A DNA stretch of 64,000 nt from Plicaturopsis crispa FD-325 SS-3 (Eukaryota > Basidiomycota > Agaricomycetes > Amylocorticiales > Amylocorticiaceae), in assembly GCA_000827205.1 (NCBI GenBank), contig KN832562.1, positions 301,463 to 365,462 of the forward strand. The letters run 5' to 3'. Under the pieces are notes generated by a model. The model did not search any database. It worked only from the letters and a program-made list of their open reading frames with translations, and was not told the origin of the DNA. Within the stretch, counting starts at the first letter, position 1. Each line of letters begins with the position of its first letter. Positions 12,990-23,643 of this stretch are shown here, in pieces. The position numbers and the translations under genes are program-made.

Positions 12990-14639
12990 ATGGCCACCAC
13001 TGCCACCCCACCCGCTCAGAACGCAAAATACTCGGAGGATGCCCTCCCCGAGTACGAGCCGATGCCCTACACTCTAGCGGAAATTCGCAAGGCCATCCCG
13101 CCGCACCTCTTCGTTCGCGACACCACGCGCGGCCTGCTGTTCCTTGCACGGGACCTTCTGTTGGCGGCTGTTGCGTTCAAACTCGCGACCTTCATCGACC
13201 CTTACTTCAAGAGTGCATCTGCGGTTGAGACGCTCACGCCGATCGGCGCTGAGGTCGCGCGCTGGTCCGCGTGGGGTGTCTAGTAAGTAGCTTCACGTAT
13301 TGCGTACTTCGGTGTACTGAAAGTACGTCTTTCAGCTGGTGGTTCCAAGGTCTCATCCTGACCGGTGTCTGGGTCATCGGCCACGAGGTAACTCTTCTTC
13401 TCATCTCTCCATAATTAATTCTAACGGCTGTATCTGCTCATAGTGCGGCCACGGCGCTTTCTCCGACCACAAGATCGTCAACGATGTCATTGGCTTTGTA
13501 TGCGCTTTGCTCGAGTTGTCTGCGAGTCAAATTCTGATTTACGGCTCACACAGATCACTCACACATTCCTTTGGACTCCGTACTTCAGCTGGAGAATCTC
13601 GCACCACCGCCACCACAGTAACCATGCCTCCATGGAGCGTGACGAGGTGTATGTTCCCAAGACTCGGAGTGACCTTGGTCTTCCCAAGCATGTCGAGAGC
13701 GAGGACAAGTACGAAGAGATACTCGGTGACACCCCGCTCTACACGCTGTTCATGTCAGTCTGATCCGTCTTATCTCTGCCGTTTTCTGTTTACTGATTCC
13801 GGTGCAGGCTCGTTCGTCAGCAAGTCCTTGCATTCCCGGCTTACCTTCTCTTCAACGTCTCCGGCCAAAAGAACTACCCGAAGTGGACCAACCACTTTGA
13901 CCGTAAGTCGCGCCCCTGATCGTTGGCATTGCGTGTAAATCTGACTCGAACGACCTCTAGCCAACTCTGTGCTCTTCAACAAGAGCCAGCGTAACGCGGT
14001 TATCATGTCCAACATCGGTATTGCTGCAATGATCTGGGGCGTGATGGCTGCCTCCCGCAAATGGGGCGCCGCAGAGGTCATCAAATACTACGGTTTCCCC
14101 TGGCTCGAGGTCTCGCACTGGTTCATCATGATCACGTACCTCCACCACACGGACGCGACCCTTCCTCACTACCGCGGAAAGGAGTGGACCTACCAGCGCG
14201 GTGCTGCTTGCACCGTTGACAGGCCGGTCCTGGGCTGGCAAGGCCGCTTCTTCCTCCACGATGTCGCGCACTTCCACGTCATCCACCACTTCTTCCCCAA
14301 GATGCCTTTCTGTGAGTCTCTTCGGCTGTTTAACGTTTCAACAAAGCACTTACTTGATTTTTCGATACATAGACCACGGACCTGAGGCTACCAAGTACCT
14401 CAAGGAGTTCATCGGCGAGCACTACGCCTACAACGAGAAGAACTGCTTCTTGGCGCTCTGGGACAGCTACAACCGGTGCCAATTCGTCGAAGATGAAGGT
14501 CGGTTCCGACCGATCAGCTGTACGGTTTCACCGCCATTCTAACATCGTGCATTTCACAGGTGATGTCGTATTCTACCGCGACAAGAAGGGCAAAGCCGTA
14601 CGCCGCCCCACTGAGAAGTACCGGGTCAAGGTCGAGTAA
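12990..14639 (+). CDS. FAD2: Delta-12 fatty acid desaturase (oleate to linoleate)
   Basis: Membrane-bound ER desaturase that introduces the delta-12 double bond into oleoyl chains. Eight exons join in phase: 12990-13282, 13336-13387, 13444-13497, 13554-13753, 13808-13902, 13961-14311, 14373-14498 and 14560-14639. All three histidine boxes are present: HECGH (split by the second intron), HHRHH in the fourth exon, and HVIHH in the sixth. The N-terminus carries [15 protein letters not shown], the usual entry motif of fungal delta-12 enzymes, and the third box is followed by [17 protein letters not shown]. Hydrophobic pairs flank the boxes. The C-terminus is short and basic. A delta-12/delta-15 bifunctional enzyme cannot be excluded from sequence. 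The upstream pyrimidine tract is typical of highly expressed basidiomycete genes. Confidence 0.95.
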
Positions 14640-17359
14640 ACGAGCGCGTCCACGGTTAAACGGCCTCCACGACTTTAAATGTTGTATCAGGAATTTCCTA
14701 AAACTTGTACTCATCTTCTCTCTTCAATTTGTAGACATGCGAGCCACGAATTAGCTCGTATACGATCGGTGTTCTGTACCTGCATGTAAACTTCGCCCGC
14801 AGTCAATGTTAGACTTGTTCTGCTCAGTGCGAAGTCCATATATATCCCACTCAGATTCGCCTGACCGCCAAGCTACCAAGTGCAGACCTCAGTGGTACTT
14901 ACGCAGATTAACGTCAATGTCTATCTTGTCTGTCCTGGGTTTGTCTTGCGCGCTGAAGCTGTACTTGATACTCTGAGGGTCTCACGGCGCTACCTTTCCG
15001 TTACTCAAAGGCTCGAGAGCGATGATACGATGGTATCAGTCACCGACCCCTGGCCTTAGCTCATTGATAGCTGCGGATGAGGCGCCGAAAGATGTATATT
15101 CTTGTCCAATCTAGCACATCGAATCCTAAGCACTATGCATGTAACTTATATGGATTGGCCTGGGCGGAAGTATCAGTGACGGCCGGCTGGACAACGATGA
15201 CCACGACGCTCACCATGTCAGAAGCATTAGGGCGATGCGCAGCGCGGAAGTCGAGACTGTGATGTTAGTGTAGCAGATTCAAACCCACTAGACGCACCAG
15301 CATGATGCTATCCTGACAACAGGATAAGTATAACCTGGATGCGTTCAGAGTTTCAGCAATAAAAACCGACCACTTGGTGGACAAGAACGTACCAAGCCCT
15401 CATTACTTGTGCATTTGACACGAACAAGCTCTCAAAGAGAGGATAGTAGAAAAATTGAGAGTCGCGACGACTCCAGGATTGGTCTGAGTGAGGTTGCATA
15501 GCACCCACGAAGGGTACCATGAGCCACGATCTCGAGGACGACCAGCGCCCGCCCGGCAATACCAGCTACCGTGCTCTCTTCGTACGCAATGTCCTTTGCA
15601 GGATAGGCAATGCGATGTCCTTTGCAGGCCAGGCAATGAAGCCAGATTCTGACGTGTGCACGATCACCCGTCAACGCGCACCAGGATAGCCAGTAATGGG
15701 CGTGAAGGGCTCGTGAGCACTCTACGAGCACTCTGCGCGATGGAGAGTCGGTAGCTGGACGCACGCGGCGGGAAGCGGGGTCGCCTGCCCCATGAACGCA
15801 CGGTCGATATACCGGCGATTGGAAGGCGGGGACTCAGACCATTACCCACTCACGAAGGAGTATGCGACATGGCATCCTGTGCGGTGTGAGCAGTCGTGGC
15901 CGTGGAGTGTCGCGATTGGAACAGGCGTTCCTATCTGCAGAAATTGCAGAAATTGACCTGAGGATGATAACTTGGGCTTCGCGCAATAAAAGGGTGCACG
16001 GTCCAAGACAAAGTCGACGAAATATGTCGATCCAAGACAGAGTTAACGAACTATGTCGATCAACAGTCCTCCACTTTCAGGAGTTCTCCGTTTTCAGGAG
16101 CTCTCCATTTTTCAGGAGCAGGGATTCTCAGCGCAAAAATGAAGGCGCCGGGGGATCTACAACGACGGAAGTAGGATCCATCGCGGGATGCCAGGACGGG
16201 CATCGCGAAAAACGATCACGCTCACAAGCGAAAGAGCGGATGATCCGAAGTGAATTCACAGCGGAGTGCCTCGATGTGTATAGTCGATCGAACGTGCGAG
16301 TACCGGCAAGCATACGGCTCGAGCTTTCCTCGAGCGGCATACTTAGGCGAACGGCCAAACCAGAAAGCCTTGGGATAGCCGGGAGCGATATAGACGAGTG
16401 CTCGAAACAGGAACGATCGAGAGGCGAGAGTTTGGTCAACGAATAGTTGTATTGACCTGGCGGGCCGACGAAGAGCGGTCGGCTATGAGTCCTACGTTTC
16501 CAGTAGGGACTCTAGAGGCAATGAGGGAGCCTCGGTATATAGGTGCGCTACTGCGCGTAGGTTGTAAGTGTATCCATCGTCCATCCCATCGGTCTTGAGG
16601 TCTTCATAAGCCACTTGACGGCTTCATCATGGAGACTTAGCATAAGTAATGCGAATAAGGTGATTCATATGAAAGAGAACACACCTGTGCTATCGGTAAG
16701 CACGTTGGTGCCAACGGGCACCATATGTTCCCTGTCAAGAAAGCCTCGTCGAAAGAGGCGCGGACCCACATAGTCAACACAGTGATCGCTTGACTCGAGT
16801 TTCACAGCGTTTCGATGAACGAGGACGCCGCGAGCCACGAACAAATGGACAGATGCCGCCAGTGGGTTGCCAGTCTCCGGCCAACTCATACGCCTACGGC
16901 CGCAGCCGTGATATATTATGTGGACGTTGGGCAAAACCTTGTTCAGCTTTGTGCGCACGAAGCACTAGACGCGATGGAGGCTGGAGGTCTGACATCCCTT
17001 GCCGACTGATAGCACATCTGTCCTCCTCCCCGCCGCCCAGTGGACTCGCGAGAGCCTGTCGAGCGACCATATCAGATCCAGGGTTTCTGGACTGCACTGC
17101 GATCGCATGTGAGTGTACGGATGTACGAAACCCGACCATCGAGGACTGCCTTCGATGGCGGATGCTGCATGGCCGCCCGGGGGAATGGAAGAGTCAAAGC
17201 AAAGCTCGCTCATGAAAGCGAACGCCGTAAAGGCGTTCTGTGCGGGATGAGCATTCGTGGCCTTTGCGGACTATGTAGAAGGTCATGGTGGTCTGGTATT
17301 TCGAGCGTTTTGCCTCAAGTACGAGTCACGATGCATGTGTATGTTTCAACTCCGCTTTA
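14640..17359. other. Gene-free DNA with small tandem repeats
   Basis: 2.7 kb downstream of the desaturase. Open frames are short, overlapping and domain-free. It includes a duplicated TGTCCTTTGCAGG motif near 15590-15635 and the tandem repeats at 16002-16118 listed separately. The first ~200 bases should be the desaturase 3' flank. Confidence 0.4.
16002..16118. repeat. Two adjacent short tandem repeats (29 bp x2, 17-18 bp x3)
   Basis: Bases 16002-16030 and 16031-16059 are two 29-bp copies that begin TCCAAGACA and end TATGTCGA, with a few substitutions. After a 7-base spacer come three 17-18-bp copies (16067-16083, 16084-16100, 16101-16118), each ending TTTCAGGAG. Seen directly in the sequence. 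Confidence 0.8.
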
Positions 17360-17552
17360 CAGTCCTTTCGGAAAACCTTGCCCGAGAGCCGATTCAAGAG
17401 TTTGAAAATTCAAATATTCAGAAATTCACCGACGTCTGAATCTTGGCTCTTAGCGTCGTTTGCGACGCTCTCCCCCTCTAATATCAGCTCTGTCATTCCT
17501 TGTTTCATCTTGGCTTGCTCTGGGGACAAGAACGGCGCGAAACGACGCTCTT
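17360..17552 (+). repeat. Left terminal inverted repeat, 193 bp
   Basis: Left arm of the TA-flanked element. It matches the reverse complement of 18256-18448 almost base for base. Confidence 0.9.
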
Positions 17553-18255
17553 CAACAGCGTAGGAGAGGAGTGACGCGCGTACCGCGCCTTGGCACAGCA
17601 AGACCGTAACTAGCTGTCCCATTCGCGCCCAAAAGGACTCAAATCATCGGAAGACGGCCTACAGCAGGGATAGGATGCTAGTTCGGCGGAGTTTGCGAGT
17701 GTGGACTAGTGACTGTGCCGGGGTATCCACGGTGCGTTACGGTGTGGCTGGTGGATCCCAGCGTTTTCGACCGCTATACTGACGCCTTCCGAGACATGCG
17801 TGACACTGCACATCTATTTGACACCGCTGAGTGCTGATTACAGGCCACAGGGGACGTAGTAGGGTGTCTTGTCGCGGGTAGGCATACTCACTCTTGCCTC
17901 ACGACACACTTCGCCAGCAGCTGCTACATGCTCCTCGTCTCCGAGACTTTTGTACCGATTACTGCGAAAATAATATGTTTTTGTACAAGATATGCTACGT
18001 ATCAGAGTGCAATGCTTTGGAGTCAAGTTCGGGGAGGTCTGCTACGAGTCGAGGCACAGCGCACATACATTACCGGAAGGACGTACCACGCGATTCAGAG
18101 CACCTCCCACTGAAATAGCACCGCAAGTATCTCCTGCTACCCCTCCGAAGCCTTTGAAAGCCGCTGGGTAACATTCCTGCATTGGACGTAGCACCACTGC
18201 ATCGAATGATGGAATCCTGAATCGGTGTCGCTACAGTCGCGTCAAATATGCCGTA

Positions 18256-18448
18256 AAGAGCGTCGTTTCGCGCCGTTCTTGTCCCCAGAGCAAGCCAAGA
18301 TGAAACAAGGAATGACAGAGCTGATATTAGAGGGAGAGAGCGTCGCAAACGACGCTAAGAGCCAAGTTTCAGACGTCGGTGAATTTCTGAATATTTGAAT
18401 TTTCAAACTCTTGAATCGGCTCTCGGGCAAGGTTTTCCGAAAGGACTG
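18256..18448 (-). repeat. Right terminal inverted repeat, 193 bp
   Basis: Right arm of the same element. One substitution relative to the left arm is visible (TCTTGGCTC in the left arm against ACTTGGCTC here). Confidence 0.9.
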
Positions 18449-18810
18449 TACATCCATCGACTCGTCACGGTTGCACGCTCACCGCACGGTACGATGCACG
18501 AGGAAAATCGAGTATATTTCTATCATGTACAGTCCACAATGCATGCCAAAAAACCATCATAACATAACACAACGAGAGGAACAACTAACAGACGAAGCGA
18601 AGGCGATGCGAATGAACCTGGTAGACGGGATGCGAATAGACCTCGAAAACATAGCAGATACGACGAAAGAGAATCGGGGGCGGGTCTAGCACTGTCCAGG
18701 TAGACTCGGCAGGGAGATGCAACAAACATCTGGAACAGAGAATCAGCCCGGGAAGTTCAAACCAGCGTGAAGGGGGAACGCGACTTACAAAAGTGCAATA
18801 CAATGAAACC
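18449..18810. other. Intergenic, 3' flank of the Zn2Cys6 gene
   Basis: About 360 bases between the mobile element and the stop of the reverse-strand Zn2Cys6 gene. It is moderately A-rich, with no gene seen. The element therefore sits within 400 bases of a gene's 3' end. Confidence 0.4.
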
Positions 18811-20009
18811 CTAGTCAGCATCCTCGTCCGTCCTCGGAGGCTCAGGCTCATCATGGTCCTTCTCCGCCGCTAGCTGACCGTCCTTCTTGTCGCTCTTGCT
18901 CTTCTTCTGTTTCTTGGTCTTCGTCGTCTCGCCGCCCTTCTCCTTGCCCACCCGAGCCCTCTTCTTTCCCGTTTTCGCAACCTCCTCGTGCGCATTGTCG
19001 TTCTCCTGCCCCTTCTCCGATGCAGGCTTCTTCATCGCATCCGCAGGATCGATAGTCTGCTGCTGCTGCTGCTGCTGAGGCGGCGGGGGTATTGGACCAT
19101 ATGCAGGATACGGATGCGGGTACCCTGCATACGGATGATAATACGGCACCGGCGGCACCTGCCCGCCCTCAACGCCTTCTTGTCCAGGCGCTGGAGGCGG
19201 CGGCGCAAAGAGATGGTGCGGCGGTGGGTAGTAGTACGGGTGAACATAGCCTTCGGGAGGCGGCGGCGGCGCGAATGCATGGATGGGAGGAAGCATGGGT
19301 GGTGCGGAGTTAGGGTTCGGAGGAGATGCGGAAGATGCGGGGTTCGACTGGGGGTGCTGGATGGGCCATTCGGCGCCTTCGGGTAGACTGTGCGAGTATT
19401 CTGTAAAGCTGATGGTGAGCAGGGAAACAGTGAGATAAGTGGGCAGAGCGTACGGATTTCGCCTTCTTTATTTTTGCGTTTATACGGACCGCGCTTGATG
19501 CCCTTTTTGCGCTCCTTACGCTGGCCGTCGGTACATGTGTCGGCGATGCCGTACTTCACACAGCGCTCGCACGGACGCGCCTCGTCACAGCGCTTACATG
19601 CTTGCGCACAGCTCGTGCACTTTTCCGGGCGTCAGCGGCTATCTAAACGCTAGATCAGAGCACTCACAGCCATTTTGACCTGCTTGCGTTTCGGGCGTGA
19701 CGATCCGGCGGAATATCCTGGTGTGCGCGTCAGACTCAACATTCGCGCCAAAACCACCGCAACGGACATACCTTGACCTGGCGGCGGCATTCCTGTGTAG
19801 GCATAGACCATACCGTGCGGGGGAGGGGGAAAAGCCATCATGTACGGGTGCATGGCGCCGTGCTCTCCGTCGGGTGGTGCATAGTAATACGGCGGTGGTT
19901 GATAGGCGCCTGGCGGCGGCGGAAAGTGCTGTGGGGGATACGGGTACGGTTGCTCGACGACCTGCGGACCGTTAGGCGGGCTTTTCGAGTGCTCGGAGGA
20001 CAGGGACAT
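18811..20009 (-). CDS. Zn2Cys6 binuclear cluster transcription factor-like protein
   Basis: Probable nuclear DNA-binding regulator. The start is MSLSSEHSKS at 20009; about five exons follow, with the last from about 19390 to 18811. The first exon is rich in Pro and Tyr (repeated PYPYP and PPPP runs). A basic stretch, RPKRKQVKMA, leads into the zinc cluster near 19460-19630, whose spacing I read as C-x2-C-x6-C-x5-C-x2-C-x8-C, the canonical Gal4-type pattern, with one additional Cys. A basic linker follows (RKERKKGIKRGPYKRKNK). The C-terminal exon has more Pro/Tyr-rich sequence, a Gln run (CAG/CTG codons near 19060-19080) and a Lys-rich, acidic-ended tail. No fungal middle homology region is visible. 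The target genes are unknown. Confidence 0.82.
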
Positions 20010-20855
20010 GTTGGCTATGGCTGCAGTTGTCGAGGTGGGTGATCACGGATGCCACCGGTTTCTGGGTGGTCTCGTTCTGCAAACATGATTGCAATGAGCA
20101 CGACGGTGAACGGACAGGATAGCTGAGCGGGATATGGCAGACGAAGGCAAGAAATAGGCGAACGTACTCCGATTGAAAGTTTTGTGTCGTCGCCGTTCGG
20201 ACTCTCAAGCTCAGTCCCAATCGCTCTCTGAAATTTTGATGTTGCCGATGATGCGAGCGCGAGTGCTTTCTTCTTTGTATTTCTGTGTCTCTGGTTTTGT
20301 CGTCCGTTTGGCGTCGTGTTACACTTTATCCCTGCGATATCAAGGAAAGCAAGAGCGTCGTAGCAGGCTGGCCAAATCCTGGACTTGACGGTGAACGGGA
20401 AAGAACTAAACACGACCCAAGCTTCACGTGCGAAACAAAATGCAGTGTGACGGTGGACCGCCTATTGTGGACAACGCTCGGGCCACATTGCTTTCGACTC
20501 GGCGCTGTTTCCCGACTTTATAGCTGTATCTCGCAGTTCGGGACTGCACAAATCTGTTAACTATATGGAAGGCTCGTTGGACCAGGTACAGTTGGCACTC
20601 AGTGTCGATGTGCCAGGCTCTTACGAAGTCACTGGTACCAGGCTCTTACAGGTACCACTGCAGGCCAATGGCTACTATTCAAGGTCAAGGAACGCGCGTT
20701 CAAAAGAAAATGGTGTGTAGTTGTATTCCATGTCGTTACAGATATCGGTGGTTGAACATGATGCTGTGTATGTGTAGAAGAGAATTAAAGTTGCGAGTGC
20801 CGATAATCGATACAGTGTCTTTCATGGGTGAAGATGCTAGTGATGCTCAGAGAGC
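20010..20855. other. Intergenic, promoter of the Zn2Cys6 gene
   Basis: About 850 bases upstream of the Zn2Cys6 start and downstream of the next reverse-strand gene. Bases 20173-20410 are pyrimidine-biased on the reverse-gene coding sense, as in fungal leaders. No further gene seen. Confidence 0.4.
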
Positions 20856-21441
20856 TTACGCTTGCACCAAAATGGTTTGAGTCCGTTGCCTCTCCTCGAG
20901 GCCTGCTCTCCAGTTGTCCGCGACGACCGCCGTCCACCGCTTGGCCGGCGTATCCTCCCTGGCTCTACGCCGTCCACCGCCGCCCCGCACCACGCGCCGG
21001 GCTTCTGCCTCCTTGACCCCATCGCAGCTCCCAGATTCCACACCGTCCACTTTCCGTGTGCCGTGCCACTCTGCAGATTTGCGTGCGCGGCGCCGGCGGA
21101 CGATATCCGGGACGCGGCTGCGGAGCTCGGTGCGCGTATCCGCGGGAAGGCGCGCTAGTGGCGAGGATGCGAGGCCAAGGAGCATCGTGATGGAGTACAC
21201 CGGGAGTGCGGGCTCGGGGGCCTCGGAGCCTGGGGAAGGGTATGTGAGTGGAAGGCAGATGCAAGGCGCCGTCGGACGACTTACGGGAAGAGGACGCTGC
21301 CGGGGACGCCATGCGCATACGGAAAGTTTCCCGAGACGCCTCGAATGCGGCGCTAGCAGACTCCGATGCTGCCCGTTTGTGTACCGGGACATACAGCGGC
21401 CGGGGCTCACTGGAAGTAGCAGGTGCGTTGGGGGCAGACAT
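20856..21441 (-). CDS. Hypothetical basic protein, two exons
   Basis: Not recognised. The first exon begins MSAPNAPATSSEPRPLYVPV at 21441 and ends at a good GTAAGT donor near 21284. A CCCCAG acceptor near 21235 leads to RSEAPEPALPVYSITMLLGL in phase, and the frame runs to the stop at 20856, giving about 175 residues. The middle holds a short hydrophobic stretch (VYSITMLLGLASSPLA). Then comes a very Arg/Lys-rich C-terminal half with DIVRRRRARKSAEWH and an RGGGGRRR patch, suggesting nucleic acid or ribosome contact. That function is inference. The N-terminal PLYVPVHKR motif followed by a low-complexity Ser/Ala region supports a real start. Confidence 0.6.
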
Positions 21442-22162
21442 GTTCGTTGTTGGCTGACGTTCCAGTTATGCAGTGCGGGTGATGAAGTACTAGGACGGGG
21501 GACTTTGGACTGCGGGTGAGGTTTGCTGGGCCGGCATGGCGCGCCTTTATACCCCAAGAAACAAGGGCCACCGTGCTTTGGCACTCGGGTGGACCGTGTC
21601 GGCTATGCGCAGTTATTGTGTACATAAGCTAGCACTTTGCCCACTAAATCTAGCCGCAATTGTACTTTTGCGCTGTTGTGCTGTAGTAACCATAGGCATT
21701 TCGTGACTCGGACAAGGGCTAGGAAGGGTATACGTGTCTACTTAGCGATGGTTCAAGAATACGGTGGAATGGAAGAGAAGGGACAAGATCATTCGCGGTC
21801 ATTGTAGTTTGTTGCAGAATAAAGGCGCGACGTGGACAACGCCATAGCCACCTCCTAGCGCGTTGCAGTCTTGGGCTGCGGGTGCAAAGCGGAGACGGGC
21901 GGCGCGTCTGATCATTGTACTCTGCCCGTAAAATATTTCCAAGTTGGTCTCGGTTTCCGCAGCAATACGATGAAATAGATGTCATTAAGGGGTTCAGCTA
22001 TATGTAGACGTTCACCGAGATAATGTGGACTGAGTGGTGAGTGGATGTGTGCAGTCATACGTTTAGGTAGATGGGGTTGGACGTGATTATGGAACTTTTG
22101 GGTGCGAGGCGACGTGCACGAAATGGACGCGGGGCGGATGAATAGAGGGTGGAGCACAAGAT
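21442..22162. other. Intergenic
   Basis: About 720 bases between two reverse-strand genes: the promoter of the unknown basic protein and the 3' flank of the MAM33-type gene. No gene or repeat seen. Confidence 0.4.
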
Positions 22163-23193
22163 CTAGAGCTCGACAAAGTTCTTGACGTTGCCTAACCATG
22201 CGACGTATTCCTGTCGATTGAAAAGTAATTAGCGCATTTCCTTTGGATATGAGACAGAGGACACGACTCACCCGTTGCTCTTTCCACGCGGCGTACTCAG
22301 GGATGAACAATGCCAACCCTTCGCTTATGCCACGCTCTTCAAGATAACGCTCGAACGCCTGCTGGACTCCCTCATCCAAAGTATCGAACTAATTTGTGGC
22401 GTAAGCAACAGTATAGCATGGCTAAAGGGCCAAGAGCACATACCTGCGGTCCGACATACAGTCCTCGCCGCTTCCAGTCAGCGTCTGCCGTCAAGTCGGT
22501 CCCGACCTTGGCATCGGGGTAGAAGGTGAAGTTCTCAATCGCAAAGGCACCCTCTTGCGCGAGGGTGTCGATGTTGAGTGAGCCAGACGACGGGCCCTTG
22601 GTGATGCTCACGGACACGCGTATGGGGACATTGTCGAGGCTGGTCTGCTCCTCCTCCGGCTGCTCCTCCTCGTTCTCCTGGTCGAACTCGTTTTCCCCGG
22701 CATCTTCGTTAGCAATGTCGGCGATCGAGAACATGAGGCGGATGCTGTATGCACATCGAAGGTGTCAGTAACGGCATATGAATGGGAAAGGGTATGAGGC
22801 GACCTTTCGTTGCCGAATTTGCGGACAATGGCAACCTCGTCGCTGCCCAGCGTGTCCTCAATAGACCAGATACCCTCCGACTTGAAAGCCTTCAAGAATT
22901 CGGGCTCGGCCTCCGTGGTGGCAGGGTCCTCCTTCTCGTATTTGAGCTCCTCAGCGAGCTTCTGGGCGAGAGGTACATCCGCTGTCACCAGCCTGAGTAT
23001 TCGTATCCTTTCAATACAAGCGATTCTACTCACTAGAACCTTCGCCCAAGCGCCTCGCACTGAGACTGAACGCCCTGGTGACGTTTTGCCGCGCACACAT
23101 AGACATGGCGACAGAACGCGCCAGACAAGGCCTGGTGCTGGCACGGCTAACAGCGCGCAGGCTGCTGCGGAGGGCGGCGGAAGTCATGGACAT
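22163..23193 (-). CDS. MAM33: Mitochondrial acidic protein, MAM33 / p32 (gC1qBP) family
   Basis: Mitochondrial matrix protein of the p32 family, which forms acidic doughnut-shaped trimers and supports mitochondrial translation and respiration. The start is MSMTSAALRSSLRAVSRAS at 23193, an Arg/Ser-rich presequence without acidic residues, as expected for mitochondrial import. After a short intron follow PLAQKLAEELKYEKED (the family's conserved N-terminal helix), EVAIVRKFGNE, an acidic loop (NEFDQENEEEQPEEEQ), PIRVSVSITK, FTFYPDA, and the C-terminal helix LDEGVQQAFERYLEERGI. The last exon encodes EYVAWLGNVKNFVEL before the stop at 22163. This C-terminal order (E.YV.WL) matches yeast Mam33. Confidence 0.92.
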
Positions 23194-23643
23194 TTTGGAG
23201 ATGAGGTCTGCTTGGAGAGGATAGGGAAAGAGGAGATGGTGAAGACAGAAAGTGCTTGAGGAAGGAAACGCGGTGACGAAAAGTCGACACTCAAATTTTG
23301 GCGGAGGTTTTTGCTTTGTCAGCACCTCCCGTCGAACTCCGCGGCGCACGGTTCCACGTTCGCCGAGTTCGTGTCTTCAACTGGAGGGAGACCTTGGACG
23401 TTTGAAGCAACCCATGAGAGAGGGGAAACGAATGATTAGGAAGCGCGATCAGGCGTACAAAGTAGCAGTCGGTACATGATAGTATACAACAAATTCCATA
23501 GTAATGTAATTATAACCAGAGTAGGGAAAGGAAAGTGGTATGAAAGGATGCGGGTGATAAAGTAAACTAAGAGTCCTCCGATATGAACATATAAACATAA
23601 GAGACATAATATATACTGGCCATGCAGATGCCGAATGATTCCG
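23194..23643. other. Intergenic
   Basis: 450 bases between the MAM33 start and the stop of the next reverse-strand gene. It holds the MAM33 promoter and a more AT-rich 3' flank of the downstream gene (from about 23460 on). No gene seen. Confidence 0.4.

Larger units (their letters stand above)
17360..18448. mobile_element. Non-autonomous TA-flanked element with 193-bp terminal inverted repeats (Tc1/mariner-like)
   Basis: The outer 193 bases (17360-17552) recur inverted at 18256-18448 with only one mismatch that I could find. The ends start CAGTCCTTTCGG and finish CCGAAAGGACTG. The element is flanked by TA on both sides (17358-17359 and 18449-18450), matching a TA target-site duplication. CAGT ends plus a TA target are the hallmark of the Tc1/mariner superfamily. 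The 703-base interior has no transposase frame and no DDE/D motif I can recognise, so this is a deletion derivative or MITE-like passenger that would need a transposase in trans. The near-identity of the arms suggests recent insertion or gene conversion. Confidence 0.8.
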
